Below, one piece after another: positions 10,701 through 24,580 of a stretch of 64,000 bases of DNA. The notes under the pieces are model-generated. The model was not told where the DNA came from, searched no databases, and was given only the letters and a program-made list of their open reading frames with translations. A program made the translations under genes and the position numbers. The DNA comes from Sphagnum compactum (lineage: Eukaryota; Bryophyta; Sphagnopsida; Sphagnales): the NCBI GenBank assembly GCA_965153455.1, contig OZ234502.1, forward strand, positions 11,005,495 to 11,069,494, given 5' to 3'. Within the stretch, counting starts at the first letter, position 1, and every line of letters starts with the position of its first letter.

Positions 10701-11323
10701 GCTAGGTACACATTTTTTTTAGGCATGTCTAGGATTAGGGTTGCCTACAAATGACAATCCCATTGATAAGGTTTAGGATATAGGTGAAAAATAACCTAAT
10801 CTATTTTGCCACACCTAAAATAATGTATCTATCCCCAACTTTTAATAGCTTGCTCCACAAACATTTAGAAGACAATTTACAACTGAAGATATCAATTTTA
10901 CTTACAATAGTTTATCACTTGATGAAGCAAAACAATGTATATGTGTATTCAACAAGAAGGTCCAATTAATCCCCTCAAGATTACAATATGTGGGTTTGAC
11001 ATGTGGAAATAATCTATTTTATTCCAACAATTATCCAGTACAAGTGAGGGTCTCATGGCACATAGTCCATGTAATGCATGAGTTGGTTCCAAAGTCAGCC
11101 CTGATAGTCCTGATGGGTAGACATGTGACTAAAGCACACATCAGAAACCAGACATGAAAACACATGTTATTGTCCCCCTTAACAACCATAACCAGACAAT
11201 ATGCAAACCCTGGAAAGGGTTACCCAAAGAATATCTCAGAATAAGAAGCTTTATCTGAACCCTAACTTCACTCAATACATAATTTCTTGCTCATAAATGT
11301 TATTACAGCCAACTACAGAATGT

Positions 11324-13028
<1,705 letters not shown>

Positions 13029-13645
13029 TTAGCAATGAATGCAAAAGCACTCACACAGGATGCTCTTAGAAGACCTCGGCATTCTTTTTGTGTGCATGCA
13101 TGAAGGAGGTCAAATGTATTAAGTTAAGGTGTTGTTCTACTAAGAGATCATTACGGATATAACCAGAATATAGAGAAGAAGAAAAAAACCAGTACTAGAA
13201 CATGAAAGACCTGTTCAGCAAGGGTCAAAGGAGAGCATAATGCTGTCCTCATCAAGCATCCTGAAACAAAGCTTGGTTGATGATGCTCCGTGATGGCTGC
13301 TCAAAGCACAAATGACAAAACAAAGAAGAAAGAACAGACCACAAATACATAAGCATTGTGAACTAAACCCTAACAAAACAAGCTTGGTTGATGATGTGCC
13401 ATGATAACTGTTGCCTAAAGCACAGTCACAAATGACTGAATACAAAAAAGACCAAAAGACACATACGGATTTTGAACCAACTAAACCCTAGAGAATGCAG
13501 CACCTTTCAAAAGCCATTCTCTACACAGTCACAAACTCACAGCCATATCACGCAGTCACGAGGTGATAAGATACGACCATTTCTTCAACTATCAAGACAA
13601 AAGATTACACACAGGAAAAGTAATACTTTCAGAACGACAAAAATA

Positions 13646-13804
13646 ATGGCGAGAGATTGGGACGACGGGGGTAAAAGGAAGGAGGATGAGCACCCGGCTC
13701 TTCATGATGTAGGCGGGTCCTTTCGAAGAAATTTCAACTCTTCGGAATTGTCTTGGAGGCCATATGGAAACAGTAGTAACAACTTCAAGTCCTTCAAGTC
13801 TTAG
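13646..13804 (+). other. small ATG-initiated ORF, 52 residues, unknown
   Basis: ATG at 13646 opens a hydrophilic peptide beginning MARDWDDGGKRKEDEHPALH and ending NNFKSFKS before TAG. It resembles no family I recognise. It lies between the E2 and rhamnose-synthase fragments and could be a first exon brought in with one of the captured pieces, or chance. Confidence 0.25.
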
Positions 13805-13959
13805 GTGCAGCAGCAAAAACGAAGCTGCAAATCTCAATGTGTCCATACAACAACAGTAGCAGCAGGAGCAGGAGAGCCACAGCTACGACAACTGGGAGGA
13901 AGAGACAGCTACGAAGAAGAAGAAGCTCTTGGAGAAACAAACCCTGCCTTTCGGGGAGT

Positions 13960-14762
13960 TCTCGGCGGTTTCACACCGTCCATAGTCACACTTCCTTCCC
14001 TCTATTCCCCAAAATTGTAAACATGACCAACACTTCCCTTGTGCAGCACAACCTCAAACGCTTCAGCCACATCTTCACAGTACAGGTAGCTTCGCACATT
14101 ACATCCATCTCCATGGATGGGGAGGGGCTTCCCCTGGCCAAAAGAATGAATGTGGGAATGAGCTTCTCTGGGAATTGGTTTGGTCCATACACATTATTGC
14201 CTCGTCTGGTGATGACAGGCAACCCATATGAGTGGCCATATGCCATCACCGGCATTTCTGCACCAGCCTTGGTGGCTGAGTAGGGATTTGTGGGAAGCAG
14301 CTGCGATGCTTCATGGTTTCCAACAATTGCATCAGCCTCAGTCTCTCCATAGACCTCATATGTGCTCACATGAATGAAGCGGTGGACAGTGCCTGTCACT
14401 TTGCATGCCTCTAGCAACACATGGGTCCCATAGATGTTGTTCTTTGTGAACTCAATACTGTTGCCAAATGAGTTGTCGACATGAGTTTGGACGGCAAAGT
14501 GCATAATGGTGTCAATACCCTCAGTAATGAGAAGGTAGTTCACAAGATCTGCACTCCCAATGTCACCTTTCACAAACTTGAAATTCTTGGAGGACTTGGA
14601 GGGCAACAAATTCTTCAAGTTGGAGCAATAATCCAACTTGTCTAGCACCACGATCTCGTAATGTGGGTAGTTGCGCATCAGTCTGTTGGCAACATGAGAT
14701 GCAATGAATCCTGCTGCACCAGTTATCAAGATGCTTTTGGGAGTGTATGTGGCTTCCCCCAT
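13960..14762 (-). pseudogene. RHM-like: UDP-rhamnose synthase (RHM), N-terminal UDP-glucose 4,6-dehydratase part, captured and truncated
   Basis: RHM enzymes convert UDP-glucose to UDP-L-rhamnose in the cytosol; the N-terminal half is the NAD-dependent 4,6-dehydratase. The ORF starts MGEATYTPKSILITGAAGFI, with the Rossmann GxxGxxA at residues 15-21. It keeps HFAVQTHVDNSFGNS, the YSATK pair (Y161, K165) and NNVYGPNQFPEKLIP. At 133-140 it reads STYEVYGE where the family has STDEVYGE, so the dehydratase Asp is Tyr. After FILLA a 4-nt deletion shifts the frame. The expected LPIHGDG, NVRSYLYCEDVAEAF and VGHVYNFG continue in the next frame to about 13995, then a TAG and fading similarity. The C-terminal epimerase/reductase half is absent. 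An intron-like AG acceptor lies just upstream of the ATG. It lies inside the CACTA element. Confidence 0.92.
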
Positions 14763-16640
14763 TATGATGATGACCTCCGCTTCTGCAAATCTGCCTGATA
14801 TTATTTAGTAAGAAAAAATTCTTCTCTATCAGAATTTTGTGGGCACAACACAAGAGTAACAACAAAGTTCGGTGGAGCCACAGACGGGAAATAGAGAGGA
14901 AGAGTGTAATTTGGACTCCCCTGCAAACAAGGAAGATCAAGACCAAGCTCTCTTTAATCCTGGTATAATACCTTACAAGTACACCTGCTTTTTTCTGGTA
15001 CTGTCTGTCATAGGGACCGAATGTGAGGGACAACAAAGCGAGCAATATCTGCTGCTCATGACTACTAATCCACAAGCTCCTCATTTCCAACTGAAGAGAT
15101 TATGTGTCGTCATTATGAAAACATAAAATTTCGAACAATCAAGATGTTCTGAGTGAGGCAAACATCATCAGCTAAACAATGTCAAATTTCACTGTAGCAA
15201 CTGGGAACTCTGACCCAACTCATTACACTAAGGCAGATCTCAATTCAGTTGAGCACTCGAGGATAATATCATATATAATGCACGTGTTGAAATTAGAACT
15301 AATCAAACAGTTATCAGATGATTTCAATAAACAAAATCTCTCTATTCTGAAATGAACCTTTGTTCATCAATGCTTAAATCTTCACGGTAAGAGGTCTATA
15401 CATGCTCCAGCCCTCCTAAAATCATGCTTGCTCAATTGATGGTATTCTGTGAGCTACTTGCATTTGCAAACGGAATGATCCAAATGCTCATTCAGTATAA
15501 CATTAGTCCTCTTCCAACTGTGTATATGCCTGGAAGGCAACCAAGTATATGAATGCAGCCTGTGCCGGAATAGATCTCTAAATCCATAAAGTTCATCACA
15601 GCCCTGTTTCTATTGAGTTTCAGCTTTGAAGTGTCCTGACAATGTTGTAAAAGAAATTCCATCAATACTGCTCAACGTTGTTGCCTCCAGCCTATGTGTC
15701 GCAGCCATGCTGCTGTTGTCTTCCCACCACCCTAGGCACCACAAATGGTGCCACAGAGTTATCCTACCTCATTACTTCATAGATTGCAAGTCTTGCATCT
15801 TTGGAAAGATTTCTTTTATGGCTACAGCACTCTTGCTGTATCTGATCAGCACTCACCAATCAGCACCAAATATCAAGCAAACATAAGTCCCTCTTACATT
15901 GTGCACAAAACCCTGCTCGTTCAGCACTTGTCATTCATGAACCTCTGTAATGGAATTATCCTTATTGCTTATCAAGCACTTCAGGCAGTCATGATGAACA
16001 TCACCACTTCCCCCAACTGCAACAGGTACCTAGACATTGAAAAAAATACCAGTTAGCAACAACATAACCACATCATAGCAGTCACATAGTGGCACAAACA
16101 CATCTTGTTATCCTCCACTGGCTCTTCAACCAATGTCTCTGATATCCCATAAGCCCCAGCTTCAAGAAAACCCTCAAGCTCAGATGACCTTTCAGCTCAG
16201 CTCAGCTCAACTCACACACCATGCGCTTTCCTTCTCACACAACACACAACACACACACACACACACAAATGCTAATCAACCCCATTCGCTAATCATTTGT
16301 GATTAGTAGCCTAATTAGGACCTTAATCAGGGCCTTAATTATTCTCTCTCTTGCCAAACAGAGATTTGTGTTAAGCAAATAACACTGTAGTAAGATATTA
16401 AATTTTTTACCAATGGGTGCAACCTGTCTACATTCAGAATCCAAAGGCGATTAGCACATAAAGAGGATCTCCAAAGGATCTGCAATATCTACAGGAAGCC
16501 CATACCATCAGAACGACTCATAAATATGTTTCAGCTCTAAACATGGGAGCAGATCTTGTAGTGAGTGCCTACAAAGTCAGCTTAAGGACACTTACCTATG
16601 TGCCTGTAGCTCTTGAAATACGTGTGGCAAGAGCTGCCAG
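14763..16640. other. CACTA interior between the RHM fragment and the transposase; no gene recognised
   Basis: Only short, uninformative open frames are present. A CA dinucleotide run occurs at about 16236-16267. This may be captured non-coding or intronic DNA. The part near 16,000-16,640 may be 3' flank of the transposase gene. Confidence 0.4.
16236..16267 (+). repeat. (CA)n microsatellite
   Basis: An imperfect CA/ACA run of about 30 bp. Confidence 0.7.
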
Positions 16641-16659
16641 ATCCCCATAAGACAACTAT

Positions 16660-17521
16660 TCATTCAAGGCCAACTTCATCCTCACCAGATGACCTTTGAA
16701 GCTCTTCGGTAGCTAGAATTGCATCAGCTCCAGTCAATTCAATTGCACCAACAAGTGCCATGTTCCTTGGTACCTCTGGAAATTCCAGAAGCACATCTAC
16801 TCCAATTAAGTTGTCTACCATGGTAACTTCATCACTATCAGATACTAGGATGCGTTTGGACCTTGGTTCTTTGTGGAGGACAACCTTCCATCCTGGCATG
16901 TTAGGGTCATCTACATAAAAAACCTGCTGCACCTGGGCTGGAAATACATAAGGTTCATCAACCCGTGCTTTCAATTGTCGAAAATTTACCAACAAAAACC
17001 CATCATCATCACGTTTATATGTGGGATTCCCCCATCTGTCTAATCCATTTCTTATCCAATCACATTTGAACAATATTACTGGTTGGGATATAGGGCCATA
17101 GTCTAGCAAAATTATGTCCTTCAATATCCCCACATATTGAAGCGCCCCAAGTCTCGTACCCTCTGTTGACTGTTGCTCTTGATGGAAAACTGATGCAACT
17201 CCAAAATCGTATGTGGCACTTGTATTGTCAGTGGTATTTATAGAAACTCTGTAATGATTTCCATATGCCTTCATTCTTGTGTACCTTGAAGCAAAAGGGG
17301 ATGGCAAAACTGATAGATGGAGTGCATCTTGGTCTTCAAGCACGCCCCCTTGTGCGATATGGCTCCGAATTGCTTCACGAACCCAACTTGCCAAGTTTTG
17401 CACCTCTTGGAGCTCTGGTGGAAACTCCACATGCCTGCTTCTTTTTCTATGCCCCATCCGCCATTGTACTTCAAATTCTGCTCTTAACTGCCTTATCCGA
17501 ATTGTTTCTTGCTCATACATG
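16660..17521 (-). CDS. CACTA transposase, exon 3 (DUF4216 domain)
   Basis: This last exon begins after a GTGCAG acceptor at 17522-17523 and ends at TGA (16660-16662). It encodes MYEQETIRIRQLRAEFE, a basic RMGHRKRSRH patch, then the DUF4216 region typical of plant TNP2 transposases (LKARVDEPYVFPAQVQQVFY, DDPNMPGWKVVL) and an acidic tail. Joining to exon 2 at 17659 gives APWVR followed by MYEQ with a split Arg codon (CG|C), which fits the frame exactly. The intron is 137 nt (17522-17658). Confidence 0.85.
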
Positions 17522-17658
17522 CTGCACCCCCAATAGCCAAGCCCCACATTAAGTTTATTAATTTTAGGTAGTTGTTCAACAAGAAAGTAACTTACCCATG
17601 CATCTATGACCTCTTTACAATTTTCCAACAGGGGTTTAAGGGGTTAAGGGTTGTGTAC

Positions 17659-18556
17659 CGAACCCACGGTGCTAAACATGCCACATTTGTCATCACATAT
17701 TGATGTGCCACATCTCGTGTTACAGGGTCCAGAGTCAACTTTGTGGCAGCCCCTTCCACAACTTCACCATAAACCCCCTCCTCTTCATCTGCATCCCAGA
17801 TTCTATGTCGAACATGGCGGAAATCTTGTAGATATTCGGTGACAACCCAATTGTCTCGTCCAAAATGTAACCTTCTGCCATGGAAGCCTCTGGCCTTGAC
17901 CTATTACGAACATAACCTTTGAAAACCTTCATGGCCCGTTCTATTGGGTACATCCAGCGAGTATGAACTGGGCCACAAATGTCTAGTTCTTCTACAATGT
18001 GCAATGTTAAATGTGACATCACATCAAAAAATGCTCCCGGGAATTCCCATTCAAGCATGCTAAGAGTGATTGCTACATCTTCCCTTAGGGTTGGTAGGTC
18101 AATTGGATCCCAAACCTTTGCACATATGTTATGATACACTCGACTAAGGCGCATCAAACTTAAACGTACCTGAGCATCCATTAGGCCCCTTAGAGCTAGA
18201 GGCATTAATTGTTGCATTAAAACATGCCAATCATGGCTCTTCATTAACCCAAGTTTCTTATCCATGATATGTTTTCCTAATGAGCCGCAATAATCTGTTG
18301 GCACTTTCAAAGAGGCTAACCTATTCATGAAAGTTTGGAGCTCTTCTGGTCTAAGGACATAGGGGGCAACAGGTTTAAAAATCTTGCCCGGCCTTTGAGG
18401 ATCCCGTTTCAACCATAGATGTTCTCGGATTCCACACACTTCCATGTCCCGTCGAACCTTGATTGTGTCCTTCAATCCAAATATGAACTTGATCATACTC
18501 TCACAAACATTCTTCTCAATGTGCATCACATCTAATGTGTGCCTGATGAGTAAATG
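17659..18556 (-). pseudogene. CACTA transposase, exon 2 (TNP2 end plus DUF4218), with a 1-nt deletion
   Basis: It starts after a TTGTTGCAG acceptor with HLLIRHTLDVMHIEKNVCES, the hallmark TNP2 stretch. It continues through DUF4218 (KSHDWHVLMQQLMPLALRG, EEWEFPGAFFDVMSHL-like text, CGPVHTRWMYPIERAMKVFK). At DETIG (about 17846) one base is missing: the frame goes to nonsense while the correct reading (VTEYLQDFRHVRHRIWDADE, then DVAHQYVMTNVACLAPWVR) continues in another frame to the donor at 17658. The exon is 898 nt, one short of what the flanking phases require. This is the only lesion I find in the gene. Confidence 0.85.
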
Positions 18557-20959
18557 CTGCAACAACCACCATTTCGGTTAAACAATGGTAATATTAACAC
18601 AATTTATGCCTGGGAACTACTATACCAATATGTAAACACCCATATAATGATGCCACCCAATAATTGAAATCTCACAAATTGACAAATTTTAACAGGGACC
18701 AAAAATATGTTTGCCCACCCCAAGACTCCGCACTTATCTCTGATTCCAGAAATGAACCACTTCATGCCTCAATTGTCCCAGTAAACAGTCCCTTTGATAC
18801 AGCGTCTTTTGAAACCTTTGATGATGAAGAAGATGAAGAACAGGTAATCGCACTTGAAGACAAGATCTGGGTGGACTTAGAGGATGAGGCTGATGATCTC
18901 CTAGACATGGAGTTAGAGGATGAGAGCCAAAAGACTGAATCTGCTTTGGAAGACATAAAAGTCCACGATGATCCCCCAATGCTACAAAGCACACTTCATG
19001 ACCAAAGAGTTTTAAGTACTGAACTGGATAATGACCAGATGACACAGCATAGTCCAGTGGATGTAGATATGGCTGCCGAACATGCTTCAGAGGACCATGC
19101 AACAAAACAAAAATGTGTCCAGTGAGAAAAACCAATCAAGGGAGACTATGGATATGACCGAAGATGATGCAGACATTTATGTCACAGCAACAGCAACCAA
19201 GACCAGTAAGAACATCTCAGAAGGATCTCATAAAGAGGGTGAGAAAGGTAATGATGAAGTAAAAAGAATTCTGGAGGGTGAATTGAGGGCGAGACAGATG
19301 GAGCGTGAACTGAAAGAGAAAGATGCAAATTTTACACATTTTGCTATCATGATGAGATGCATCTTTTAATGTTGTTGAAACCAGCTGGATCAGAAATCCA
19401 TGGTATCATCCAATGTTGAACAATTGGACACTGACAAATCCAAACAGAATAGTGGTGTTACAGTCAGTCTAGACAAAGGGCTCTCAGAAGAGTCACCATG
19501 GATTTCAGTCTGGTCATAATGGCAGTGATAAGGGTCCATAATACAAGCTGTCCCTCACTCAATATGAATGCTGTTGCACATTCAATGTAGTGGTAGTCAA
19601 TTCTACACGTTACTTTGCATCTTCAGACAAAGTCATACTTGAGTAAACTACGCAGGATGGCATCCTGCCTGAATTCACACACAATTTTTTTGCATCCTAA
19701 CCCACCTCAACTCCTGGAATAGAGAGGTTTGTCAAGCAATTGAGAAAATAACTTCTATTTGCATATGCAGTAGTGCATCATGACCACCAGTTGCTTGCAC
19801 GTAGCAAAGGGCATGTGCAATATGCATAGATATAGCAAAACCAAACTGCAATATCCCATAATGATTTTGGAGAGGTACAGTAATGGTGTATACAAGGAAC
19901 CATATTTCCCAATTTCCAGCAACATAGGGACTAACCTATTATGCTTCACAGCACATCAAGGTTCTGAGATGATCAGTGTACTGATGGAGTCACAAAGTCC
20001 CAGAGGTTGACTCCATCCCTAGGAGGTTGAGAACCCAAGTTTAATTGCTTCATCTTCTTTGTTAACTATCTAGAGGGCCGGTCACCCATGGACAAGACCA
20101 GCAGATGCTCTGCAGCTGTGCCACCAGTATGGCCCACACCATTTCAACCTCACCTGGACTCCAGGGCCCTCAAGGAGCACAATTTTCTTCTATGGACTTC
20201 TATGCACAAGCTGTTTGCTTGAAGTTACCATGACCAATTCATCATTTCTTGAAAAAAAAGCAGAATCCTTGGAGCAAAAAGGAGGAGAAAAATCTGGCCA
20301 GAACATGAGACATTTTTGGGCTTCTTTGGCAACCCCTAATTTGGGTCTTCCATCATCAATCCTGATAAGAAAAGGCCTTCTTGAATCACAAACAATGATA
20401 CAGTTGGAATGAAATGAATCGTGGAAGACTGGACTGATGAGTGAAAATGGCACTAATAAGGGAGTTCTCATAAGAGTGAGGAATAACAGATTGTGACTCA
20501 TCAATAACTCCACACTCCCAAAATACTCAGTGATTCATGTAGTACACTGAATCCCAGAAAATTACATGAGCCAACCAGGTGTCTGAATTGGTCACTTTGT
20601 GTTCCAGATATTCACATGAAGATGAATAAGAAGGTAAATACTTCTTGGATAGCCAAGTGCAAAAGTAAACTGAATCTAAAGGGCAGTGGACTGATTGAAG
20701 AGTCCCTAAGCAGAGTAGTTAAATATACAACGAGCAACTGCATTGAAAGGTAACACTGTATTGAAAATGAGGGGGTTGTGACATAGATGAGCCAAATGAG
20801 GGAGGAAGCACAAGAAAGAAAAAGGGTCTGAAAGCTGTGAATTGGAAAACAAAAAGTGTGAAACCAATGATCACCCTTGGATCAGCAAACAGGTCAAAAC
20901 TCAACAGGCCTAAACATGTAACACAATTGAGGTGGGTGGGCTGAATAATTCATGCTCAC
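18557..20959 (-). other. 2.4-kb first intron of the CACTA transposase, holding plus-strand coding-like sequence
   Basis: The donor is GAG|GTGAGC at 20959-20960 (after LPYWE) and the acceptor is TTGCAG at 18557-18558 (before HLLIRH), phase 0 on both sides. The canonical TNP2 text runs straight across this junction. The intron contains an acidic ORF on the opposite strand (18695-19366). The rest (19370-20950) has no gene I recognise. Confidence 0.8.
18695..19366 (+). pseudogene. acidic, hydrophilic gene fragment inside the transposase intron; unidentified
   Basis: After a possible TTTTAACAG acceptor the plus strand reads QKYVCPPQDSALISDS, a Glu/Asp-rich block (FDDEEDEEQ, DLEDEADDLLDMELEDE), and runs to 19125. 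The frame then shifts, and a second block with TEDDADIYVTATATKT and LRARQMERELKEKDANFTHF follows to about 19366. It resembles a disordered plant nuclear or cytoskeletal protein but matches no family I can name. The frame break marks it as a decayed captured fragment. It may belong to the same source gene as 23468-24580; that is inference. Confidence 0.5.
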
Positions 20960-22768
20960 CTCCCAATATGGCAGACCCCAGAATGCACATAAACGCTTCA
21001 TCCCACTGCTTCTCGATGGACACCCTTTTGCCCCCAACACATTTCCTGCAGCCACCCACTTTTCAGTGGCGTGGGCTTGTCTTTTCACCTCAGCAGCTGT
21101 TATTATATATGGCCTTCCCCTTAACTCCTCATGACCATTAAAATGTTGGGCAATGGGATGAATTTTGTATGGGTGATTTTGATTCAGCCACCTCCGATTT
21201 CCTTCAAACACTACCTTTCCCAACTCCTTTGACCATCGACTAGTTGTCCCTGATCCAAATGGAGGGCATGCTTTGTAACCCTGATGTTGGCATCCAGAAA
21301 CTAAGCCATACCCTGGAAAATCATGAATCGTCCACATCAATATGGCCCTCATTAAAAATTGCCTTCTACCTATAGGTTGTAGTATGTCAAGCCCTCTAAC
21401 CCCCTCCCATAATTCTTGGAGTTCTTCAATTAGAGGACTTATTAGGACATCAAAGTTTGCACTTTTAACACTCTCAGGCCCTGGAATTATGATAGATAAG
21501 AGCATGAAGAACTTCTTTGTGACTAGCCATGGTGGGAGGTTATAGATTAGGAGTAATACTGGCCAAGTGGACCAAGCATTGTTTTTGTCCCCAAAAGGGT
21601 TCACCCCATCGGTGGCCAAACCTAGTCTTACATTTCTAGGTTCAATTGCAAAATCAGGCCATGTATTATCAATGTGTTGCCATGCTTTACTGTCAGGCAC
21701 ATGGCGAACTTTCCCATCTGTGCTCTTGTTTCTAGCATGCCATGTCATCATCTCTGATGTCTGTCGAGCTCGGTACATACGTAGCAACCGAGGAATTAAG
21801 GGGAAGTGCCGCAGAACTTTCTGTGGAACAAAAGACGTGCCAAATTTCTTGTACCGAGTAGCCCCGCACTTTGGACAAGCCTCCAATGTAGAATACTGCT
21901 TCCGAAATAAAATGCAACCATTCACACATGCATGGATGTGCTTGTAGTCTAGGCCTACTTTCCTAGTAAGGCTCTTAGCTGAATACATGCTAGGTGGCAG
22001 AAGGTTATCCTTTGGCAGTAGGTGCTTATGAAGGAGTGCTAATAACTCATCCATGAACTTGTTGGATACGCCATGTACTGTGCAAACATTCATCAACAGT
22101 AATGTTGATGCTAGCTTCATGCACCTTGCACCATTGTACAAAGGCTGACATGCTTCCCGTAGATAATTGGCCTCAGTTGAAATGTCATCATCACTTGCTA
22201 CTGATGGGGCCCCTGTTTCACCTAGTCCCATGTGATTGTCCACACCCCCCTGTCCCCTATCATGGTTATTCTGGTCGGGCATGCTTTCAGGCAATGCTGC
22301 TAACTCTTCCATGATCTGCATGGCATTCTGCACCATGCCTGTTACTTCCATTCCCTCTACATTATGGTCTGAAGACAAGTTTGCAACCCTCTCAGCCTCA
22401 TGTTCTTCCTCTGGCATTTGGAATAGGTCATCCAAAAGTTGGTTCACATTCACAGCCTCATCCACTACCTGCACCTCCACCTCTGTTCCCATTGGGTTTA
22501 CTGCTGCCCTGCTTGCTTCAACCCACTCTTCATCAGAGTGGTCAGTTGGGCCTGGGCCTTTCCACACTCTAAATAGTGGATGCCTCCCATTTAGGATTAG
22601 GTGGTTTCTAACTGTCGTAAGTAAAACCATTCTGCCCGTTCCTTCACATTTGGCGCATGGACACCGCATCTTGTCCACCCCATGTTGTGTGGCCCATGTG
22701 AACTCCCGCTTCCACAACTTGTCATCCCTTGCTTTTTGCCTTCTTGGGTCATCCAAAGGCATTGACAT
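20960..22768 (-). CDS. CACTA transposase, exon 1 (transposase-associated domain plus TNP2/Transposase_21)
   Basis: TNP2-type proteins catalyse cut-and-paste of CACTA elements. The frame is open from 22801, but the first ATG is at 22768 (MSMPLDDPRRQKARDDKLWK). The first ~80 residues carry the transposase-associated domain with its Cys cluster (RCPCAKCEG) and NHLILNGRHPLFRVWKG. After an acidic linker comes TNP2: ACPKCGATRYKK, PLIPRLLRMY, the LATDGVNPFGDKNNAWSTWP block with a presumed catalytic Asp, WTIHDFPGYGLVSG with the second, and CPSRSSGMKRLCAFWGLPYWE up to the GTGAGC donor. The three exons together give 3,569 nt, one base short of 1,190 codons. It reads away from the TNPA-like gene. Confidence 0.92.
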
Positions 22769-23467
22769 TATGTCTTCCCTCAAATAATGATGGAATGACA
22801 AGAAATCTTGACCAGAACTCCTTCACAGTAAGTGGCGAAATTGGACAACATCACACTGTTATGAAACCAGGAAATGCTAACTTGCACTCAGATATCCAAT
22901 CAAGTAAATCCTAATTGCAAGTTTCAGATAAAATCTTCAAACTGCTGGAGTCTTGATAATGAAATGTATGAATGTGGTTCCATGGACAATCTCCACCAAA
23001 TCGTGCAACGTAACAAATGTTGTGTCTTTTCCAGCCTGTGAGTACCATAATCATCATCATCCTCTTCACTATGGATGGCAGTGGGTACAATTAAATAGAT
23101 GATAATATGCTCACACCTCGTGCAAAAATCCGGAAAAGTACATCAGAGATACATACTCAAGTGATCAAGAGCTGAGGGAGGCATGACCCCTGAAATGCAA
23201 CCACAGCCACCAATCACCAAATAGAACATTGAAAACACATCCATTAGCTCCCTCTGTCACAAAGTGGAGATCAATTCCAGACAAAAATCTTTCCTTCCAT
23301 TGACCTCAATTCATCACAAAAGTCTTATACAACTGTGCATCTCATACCTTTATCTCCATTTTCAACATGTGGCTGTCACCTACATTCCAAGGACAGGTTT
23401 TGCATGTGAAATGGCTTCCAAGAGGGGTTCCTCATGTTGTGCTAGTTGATGCGTTGGTCTTGCAGGT
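22769..23467. other. short region upstream of the transposase start; no gene seen
   Basis: This lies between the transposase ATG (minus) and the next plus-strand coding-like block. The transposase promoter should be here, but no element can be named with confidence. Confidence 0.4.
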
Positions 23468-24580
23468 CCTGCATCTCTCAGAGGTCATCTGATCTATGAT
23501 GATACATCCGAGGCAGCTGAGGAATTAGATAGATCCAACAATGTGTCCGATGGAAAATTTGATATGGCAGAAGATGAGAGAGTTGCAATACCTGTCATGG
23601 GAGAAGTCAATCTCCGTAATCAGGAAGAGGACATAGCTGGTGAATCGGCTGCTGCTGCTGCCCACATGTCCCCTCTTTTTGAAACTAGACCTGCTCCAAC
23701 TCTACAGCATAAGCCTGCATTTCCTGCAGAAGAGCCAAAGTTGGAAGAGATTGAAGGACAAGGGTTACATCTGAACTGTCTTGATGAACTTTGTACATCT
23801 CTTGAAGCTGAAAATTGTGATATAGTTATGTCAGTGGGAACACTGGACATCTCTGAGGGGCTCCTCCCTGAGAGGAATCTGGAGATGCCAGGGGATGACA
23901 GATCTAAAACTGAGGTAAACTAAAAGGAGCAGAAACCTTGTGAGGAACAAACTATGGTCTCCGCAGCTGACACCAATCACCCAGTTGCTTCAAAGCAGAT
24001 ACTAGACAATGCAGGGGATTACCCAGTGGAAACTTCTGAGAAACAAGAAGATGAGAGCTCTGGAGACACATATGCTGAGGTGTCCCTGAATTTCAATCCA
24101 AGTCATGCTCCAATTATGCAGGAGAATTTTGTGGTCCCTGCAAAGGAGCTGGTGACAATTGATGGTGTGGGTGAATATGTGCATCTTAATGTTCCAATTC
24201 TTCCTTTCTCTGTTGCCTCAGATAACGAGGTAGAGTAGTTGGATTATGAGAACTATCCAGTATCTCGAAATGGAACCTGTAATGCTACAAAACAGCTGGA
24301 AGAACTAGCTAAGACAGAAGGATCACAAGGGGTCAATGATTTGGATGAAGAAAAAACCAACTTACCTACTGGCGAAGGTACCCACTTGAACTCTTGTATG
24401 AAGACATTACATGCTCCAAAAGAGAGTTGTGCATATCAGGCAATGAAGACAGCTTCAAAGAAAGATTCAGGTGAATCAGTGGATTTGCAGTCCAGCCACA
24501 CTCTATTGGGTACCTCACCTGCTGCAACTGGAGACAATGAAGAGGAGACAACAAGTGGGGAACTGATATTTCCAAACTAG
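23468..24580 (+). pseudogene. acidic protein exon with two in-frame stops; unidentified captured gene
   Basis: After a TCTTGCAG acceptor (23458-23465) a single frame runs for about 370 codons. It is broken only by TAA at 23921 and TAG at 24236, and ends at TAG (24578-24580). It is rich in Glu, Ser and Asp. Three stretches look like diverged internal repeats: KPAFPAEEPKLEEIEGQGLH, NFVVPAKELVTIDGVGEYVH and a shorter one ending LPTGEGTHLNS. I recognise no family. A long same-frame exon with just two stops suggests recent decay. Confidence 0.6.

Noticed and set aside
13472-14283. plus-strand ORFs opposite the RHM fragment
   Set aside because: The part over 13986-14283 is the antisense of RHM; only the short ATG ORF at 13646 was kept, at low confidence.
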